This document shows, in pieces, positions 14,793 through 18,092 of a stretch of 18,092 bases of DNA. The translations under genes and the position numbers were made by a program. The number at the start of each line of letters is the position of its first letter. Position 1 is the first letter of the stretch. Under the pieces are notes generated by a model. It did no database searches, was not told where the DNA came from, and worked only from the letters and a program-made list of their open reading frames with translations. Source of the stretch: an uncultured Clostridium sp. (GTDB taxonomy: Bacteria; Bacillota; Clostridia; TANB77; CAG-465); assembly GCA_900554875.1 (NCBI GenBank), contig USJA01000005.1, forward strand, positions 1-18,092, read 5' to 3'.

Positions 14793-16065
14793 TTTACAAA
14801 CTGTTATAAACTATGGAAAAAATGGAGACAAAACGGAGAATGGAATTTTAGTATCAAGTATTAACTGTAATGTTGCGACTAGCTATGAAGAAATGGCACT
14901 GACCAAAAAATTTTTTCATAAAGAAGATAAGATATTAGGCTATCATATAATACAATCATTTAAAGGAGATGAAGTAACTCCTGAAAGAGCTAATCAAATT
15001 GGAAAAGAATTTGCTAAAGAACTATGGGGAGATAAATATCAAGTTGTTATCTGTACTCATATAAATAAGGAAAATGTTCATAATCACATAATTATAAATT
15101 CTGTTTCATTTATAGATGGTAAAAAATATCATAATTCTAATGCTAAAATTGCATTTATGAAAGAAGCTTCTGACAGATTATGTTTAAATTATGGGCTATC
15201 TATTGTAAATACTCCTAAAGCTGATAAAGAAAAAGAATTTAGGCAAAAGAATATTGATTATTTTAATCGTAGCGATGAAAAAATGAAAAAGGTAATAAAT
15301 GATATAGATGAAACTATAAAATCTGTAAAAAAGTATTCTGACTTCAAATTAGTTATGAAAGCGAAAGGCTATGAAAACATTAAAGATTGTGGTAAATATC
15401 TTACAATGAAAACACCTTATTTTTCAAGAAATGTAAGAATTGATAGAGCGTTCGGAGATGAATATTCCGTTCAAGGTATTAAAGATAGAATTTACGGATA
15501 TATGAAAAATAAGCTACCACCAGTTTCAAATTTTAATAAGAAATATTATAGAAAAATATATACTGGACCGAAAATAAATAGATTTTTATTACAAACAAGT
15601 TCATTGTATAGACTATATGTTCATTATTTATATGCCTTTAAAATATTACCTGCTAAAAATGAATATAAAGAAATGACACCAGAGTATTATAAGAAAAAAA
15701 GAGAAAATAATATGATTTTTGAAGAAATCAATTTTATTTGTAGGAATAAATTTGAAAAGATTGCAGATGTTAAAGCTTATAAAACTAATATAGAAAAAGA
15801 ACTTCCTATTTTGAAAGGTCAAAGAGAAATTTTATGGAGAAAATATCATAAAGCTACAAATGATAAAGATAAACATATAATTAAAAAAGAAATTAATGAA
15901 CTTACTGAAAATATTGATATTATCCATGCACAAAGAAAGGCTTGTGATAGGATTATAAATAGATATTATGTAATTAGGGAAGAATATGAGAAAGAAAGTA
16001 AAAAAGAAGATAGGGTTCAGGAATTAACTAAAATTGATAAAAAGAAATCTTTAAAAATTAGGTGA
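14758..16065 (+). CDS. Relaxase (MobA/VirD2-like mobilization endonuclease)
   Basis: A 435-residue relaxase that nicks one strand at oriT and stays bound to its 5' end. The catalytic Tyr is probably Y19 in VINYGKNGDKT. The metal-binding histidines are H101, H108 and H110 in THINKENVHNHIIINS, with a further H63 in GYHIIQSF. The nuclease domain covers about 1-250; the remainder is basic and partly coiled coil (about 330-430), with no helicase or primase motifs. ATG 14758 was chosen because AGAGGAGA is 8 nt upstream and MAVIKIKNIKSNL is a typical start. The set mobC-relaxase without coupling protein or type IV genes means transfer would need a helper element. Confidence 0.93.
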   Translation: MAVIKIKNIKSNLQTVINYGKNGDKTENGILVSSINCNVATSYEEMALTKKFFHKEDKILGYHIIQSFKGDEVTPERANQIGKEFAKELWGDKYQVVICTHINKENVHNHIIINSVSFIDGKKYHNSNAKIAFMKEASDRLCLNYGLSIVNTPKADKEKEFRQKNIDYFNRSDEKMKKVINDIDETIKSVKKYSDFKLVMKAKGYENIKDCGKYLTMKTPYFSRNVRIDRAFGDEYSVQGIKDRIYGYMKNKLPPVSNFNKKYYRKIYTGPKINRFLLQTSSLYRLYVHYLYAFKILPAKNEYKEMTPEYYKKKRENNMIFEEINFICRNKFEKIADVKAYKTNIEKELPILKGQREILWRKYHKATNDKDKHIIKKEINELTENIDIIHAQRKACDRIINRYYVIREEYEKESKKEDRVQELTKIDKKKSLKIR

Positions 16066-16154
16066 AAATCTATAAAAAAGGAATATATAAGATAAAAGGA
16101 TGATTAAAATAAAAACATTACAACAATAATTTTAAGTTACAATAAATATTAGTA

Positions 16155-16183
16155 TTGACAAAAAATGTAAGATATGGTAACAT
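16155..16183 (+). promoter_or_regulatory. Promoter of the cargo operon
   Basis: Perfect TTGACA (16155-16160), 17-nt spacer, TAACAT (16178-16183). It is the strongest -35 match in the element and begins a transcript with an 80-nt leader before the P-loop gene. Confidence 0.8.
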
Positions 16184-16208
16184 AATATATAACGGATGTA
16201 TATATTAT
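16182..16208. promoter_or_regulatory. 10-bp dyad over the -10 box and start point (possible operator)
   Basis: ATAATATATA and TATATATTAT flank ACGGATG. The dyad overlaps the end of the -10 box and the expected transcription start, where a repressor would block initiation. It could instead be a 5' hairpin of the mRNA. Confidence 0.5.
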
Positions 16209-16214
16209 ATAATC

Positions 16215-16249
16215 ACAAAAGACAAGTGCTATAGACGCTTGCCTTTTGT
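16215..16249 (+). promoter_or_regulatory. Leader hairpin upstream of the P-loop gene (possible attenuator)
   Basis: ACAAAAG-A-CAAGTG pairs with CGCTTG-C-CTTTTGT around loop CTATAGA, 13 pairs with one A/C mismatch and one G.U. A weak T-rich stretch follows. It lies about 9 nt before the Shine-Dalgarno site, so it may be an attenuator or affect ribosome access. Confidence 0.55.
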
Positions 16250-16269
16250 TGTAAATAAAGGAGAGAAAA

Positions 16270-16836
16270 ATGATACATTATTTTTGTGGGCATAGAGGTT
16301 GTGGTAAAAATTTTTTAGCAAGTCAAATAACAGAATGTGTGCCTATTGAAATTATTGATACAGGACCAATTATAAGAGAAGCATATAAAAAATATAATAC
16401 TAATAATGGTAGTTTTAAAGAATGGATGAAAGAAAATGAAAAAAAATATGGAGAAAATTTTTCAAATATGCTTATAAGTAAAATTGCCAATGTTAAAAAA
16501 GAAAATGACTATATTGTAATTGGATATAGATCGATAGAGGGAATCCAATATTTTAATGAATATTCTGGAATAACAGATTATCAAATTTATTTTATAGATG
16601 GAGATTACGAGTTATTTAGAAAAAATTACAATAAAAGAGAAAAAACAGATATTTCAAAAGAGGAATATGAAAAAATAGTTAAAATTGAAGAATTAATGGG
16701 AATAAAAAAAATTAAAGAGTTTGTATTGAATAATCAAGATAAAGGAAAATATTATTTTAAAAAACAAAATGATGATACGATATATCAAGATATTTTAAAA
16801 GAAATTAAAGAAAGAATAGTAGAGGAGGAAAGATAA
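16270..16836 (+). CDS. P-loop kinase-like protein (cargo gene 1)
   Basis: A 188-residue soluble protein beginning MIHYFCGHRGCGKNFLAS: a Walker A loop G7-x4-GK with Asn14 where Ser or Thr is usual. It then has DTGPIIREAYKKY (about 30-42), YIVIGYRSIEGIQYF (81-95), similar in place to the acceptor strand of dephospho-CoA and nucleotide kinases, and IYFIDGDYELFRKNYNKREKTDI, similar to a LID stretch with arginine and lysine (K123, R124). The fold is most likely that of small nucleoside/nucleotide kinases. The substrate is unknown. AGGAG lies 6 nt before the ATG. The next gene starts 5 nt after its stop, so the two are probably made and act together. Confidence 0.75.
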   Translation: MIHYFCGHRGCGKNFLASQITECVPIEIIDTGPIIREAYKKYNTNNGSFKEWMKENEKKYGENFSNMLISKIANVKKENDYIVIGYRSIEGIQYFNEYSGITDYQIYFIDGDYELFRKNYNKREKTDISKEEYEKIVKIEELMGIKKIKEFVLNNQDKGKYYFKKQNDDTIYQDILKEIKERIVEEER

Positions 16837-16841
16837 AGATT

Positions 16842-18002
16842 ATGAAGATATCATTGGCAACAAATTATGAGGATGACCTAGTTGAAAAAGTAAAAAAATA
16901 TCCGATATATGAAATTTATGGAAAATTAAAAAATGACATTATCGGAGGAGGAAGACCAGATGACGAATTAAAAGATATTGAAACTATAAAATTTGAAAAA
17001 CATGTAAAAAAGGTGAGAGAAAGTGGAATTAAATTTAATTATCTGCTAAATGGAAGCTGTTTAGCAAATAACGAACAAAATAAAGAATGGCAAGAAAAAT
17101 TTAAAAGATTTTTAACATATCTAAAGGAAATTGGTGTAAATGCACTAACAATTACAAATCCGTATATTATGCAATTAGTAAAAAAATATTTTGGTGATTA
17201 TTTTACTTTAAGAGTTTCAACATTTGCTTGTGTTGATTCATTTGAAAGGGCTAAATATTGGGAAGATATGGGAGCGGACATTATATGTGCAGATTTCGTT
17301 AAGATAAATAGAGATTTTAAAAAATTAAAATATATGGTACAGAATTTAAAACATGCCAAAATGGAAATATTAGTTACAAATAGTTGCCTGAAAAACTGTC
17401 CAATGATTTTTACACATACTACATCGTTATCACATGCATCTGACAAAAGTTTAGGAAAAGAAAATTATGAAGATTGGAGTTTGTTTTATTGTCAAGAAAT
17501 TCAAAATAATAAAAATGAAGAATACATAAAATCGCCTTGGGTTAGACCAGAAGATATAAAATATTATGAAGAGATAGGAATTGAACATTTTAAGATAACT
17601 GAAAGAGGATTTCCAACTGATGAATTAGTAAAAAGAGTAAAAGCATATACAAATAGAAAATACAACGGAAATTTAATTGATTTAATACAAGGACATGGAT
17701 ATCTTGATAAAAATGGTGAACAAAAATTAGAGAAAGTACAAGTAAATACAAGGAAAGAGGCATATAATGAAATAAAAAGAGTTAGAGGATTAGGACAACC
17801 AAGAATATACCCTAGACATATATACATTGATAATGAAAAATTAGATGGATTTATTGAATTTTTTGTAAATGATAAATGCATAAATAATTGCAATGTTTGT
17901 GATTACTGCAAAAATATATCAAAAAAAGTAATAACAAAAAATGAAGAAGTTTCAGATTATTTAAAGGAGTTATATAGTAAATATGATGAGTATAAAATAT
18001 AA
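16842..18002 (+). CDS. U32-family (UbiU/RlhA-like) Fe-S protein (cargo gene 2)
   Basis: A 386-residue member of the peptidase U32 family, by name only a protease family. Features: FNYLLNGSCLANNEQN (65-80), ALTITNPYIMQLV, LRVSTFACVDSFERAKYWEDMGADIICADF (123-152) on a TIM-barrel-like core, then NSCLKNCPM (C182, C186), H192, HAS (H198) and FYC (C217). In UbiU/UbiV, cysteines in this region bind a [4Fe-4S] cluster used for oxygen-independent hydroxylation; RlhA and TrhP hydroxylate rRNA and tRNA. The C-terminal part (343-357) adds DKCINNCNVCDYC (C346, C350, C353, C356). The substrate is unknown. ATG 16842 has AGGAGG 13 nt upstream, somewhat far. Confidence 0.82.
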   Translation: MKISLATNYEDDLVEKVKKYPIYEIYGKLKNDIIGGGRPDDELKDIETIKFEKHVKKVRESGIKFNYLLNGSCLANNEQNKEWQEKFKRFLTYLKEIGVNALTITNPYIMQLVKKYFGDYFTLRVSTFACVDSFERAKYWEDMGADIICADFVKINRDFKKLKYMVQNLKHAKMEILVTNSCLKNCPMIFTHTTSLSHASDKSLGKENYEDWSLFYCQEIQNNKNEEYIKSPWVRPEDIKYYEEIGIEHFKITERGFPTDELVKRVKAYTNRKYNGNLIDLIQGHGYLDKNGEQKLEKVQVNTRKEAYNEIKRVRGLGQPRIYPRHIYIDNEKLDGFIEFFVNDKCINNCNVCDYCKNISKKVITKNEEVSDYLKELYSKYDEYKI

Positions 18003-18092
18003 TAAAGAATTAGAAGATTGGTATGATGTATATAAAAATCAAATAGAAAAAAGTGGCGGAAATAAATCATATATGGAATTTAAAATTAAACA
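17983..18092 (+). CDS. Third cargo gene, 5' end only (cut by window end)
   Basis: A frame opens at ATG 17983 (or the adjacent ATG 17986), overlapping the end of the U32 gene by about 20 nt, with AAAGGAG upstream inside that gene. Only about 36 residues are visible (MMSIKYNKELEDWYDVYKNQ...), hydrophilic and helical, with no recognisable motif. The overlap suggests translational coupling and membership of the same operon. Confidence 0.6.
   Translation, partial: MMSIKYNKELEDWYDVYKNQIEKSGGNKSYMEFKIK

Noticed and set aside
16100..16129. Nine-codon frame MIKIKTLQQ after AAAGG behind the relaxase
   Set aside because: Too short and without visible role; could be a remnant of an old gene, but nothing supports that it is translated.

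Overview
The window is very AT-rich, uses strong Shine-Dalgarno sites, and carries a T-box leader, a RicT/YaaT homologue and a clostridial-type 2[4Fe-4S] ferredoxin. This points to an anaerobic low-GC Bacillota, most likely an uncultured or gut-type Clostridia member. I cannot name the species from the sequence.

The window falls into two parts. Bases 1 to about 12440 are chromosomal core. The 3' part of a P-type cation ATPase gene (+) meets leftward genes at a bidirectional terminator. Reading leftward, one operon has a promoter, a valine T-box (specifier GUA), a 64-residue membrane protein, valS (TTG start) and a CDF-type metal exporter. Upstream of it is a second leftward operon, lepB - holB - ricT - ferredoxin. 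Its lepB has an acidic N-terminal extension and a Shine-Dalgarno site separated from the ATG by a 9-bp hairpin. Next is a small unidentified gene, then a third leftward operon: a 451-residue membrane protein of unknown function, acpS and metG (GTG start). A rightward tRNA-Pro(UGG) with its own promoter closes the core.

From just past the tRNA to the window end everything reads rightward and looks like one end of an integrated mobilizable element. In order it holds a hairpin and a strong terminator, four TTCTAGAAC boxes, a RepA_N-type replication initiator with three tandem 23-24 bp repeats inside its coding sequence, tnpV, a small unidentified gene, an oriT-like cluster of hairpins, mobC and a three-histidine relaxase. 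No integrase is in the window; the other end lies beyond base 18092.

Behind the relaxase a new consensus-like promoter drives what looks like cargo: a P-loop small-molecule kinase-like protein, a U32-family protein with Fe-S-type cysteines plus an additional C-terminal four-cysteine cluster, and a third overlapping gene cut by the window end. The U32 family includes UbiU/UbiV, RlhA and TrhP, which carry out or support oxygen-independent hydroxylation. A small-molecule or RNA modification cassette is therefore a reasonable but unproven idea, and this is the best candidate here for an undescribed system.
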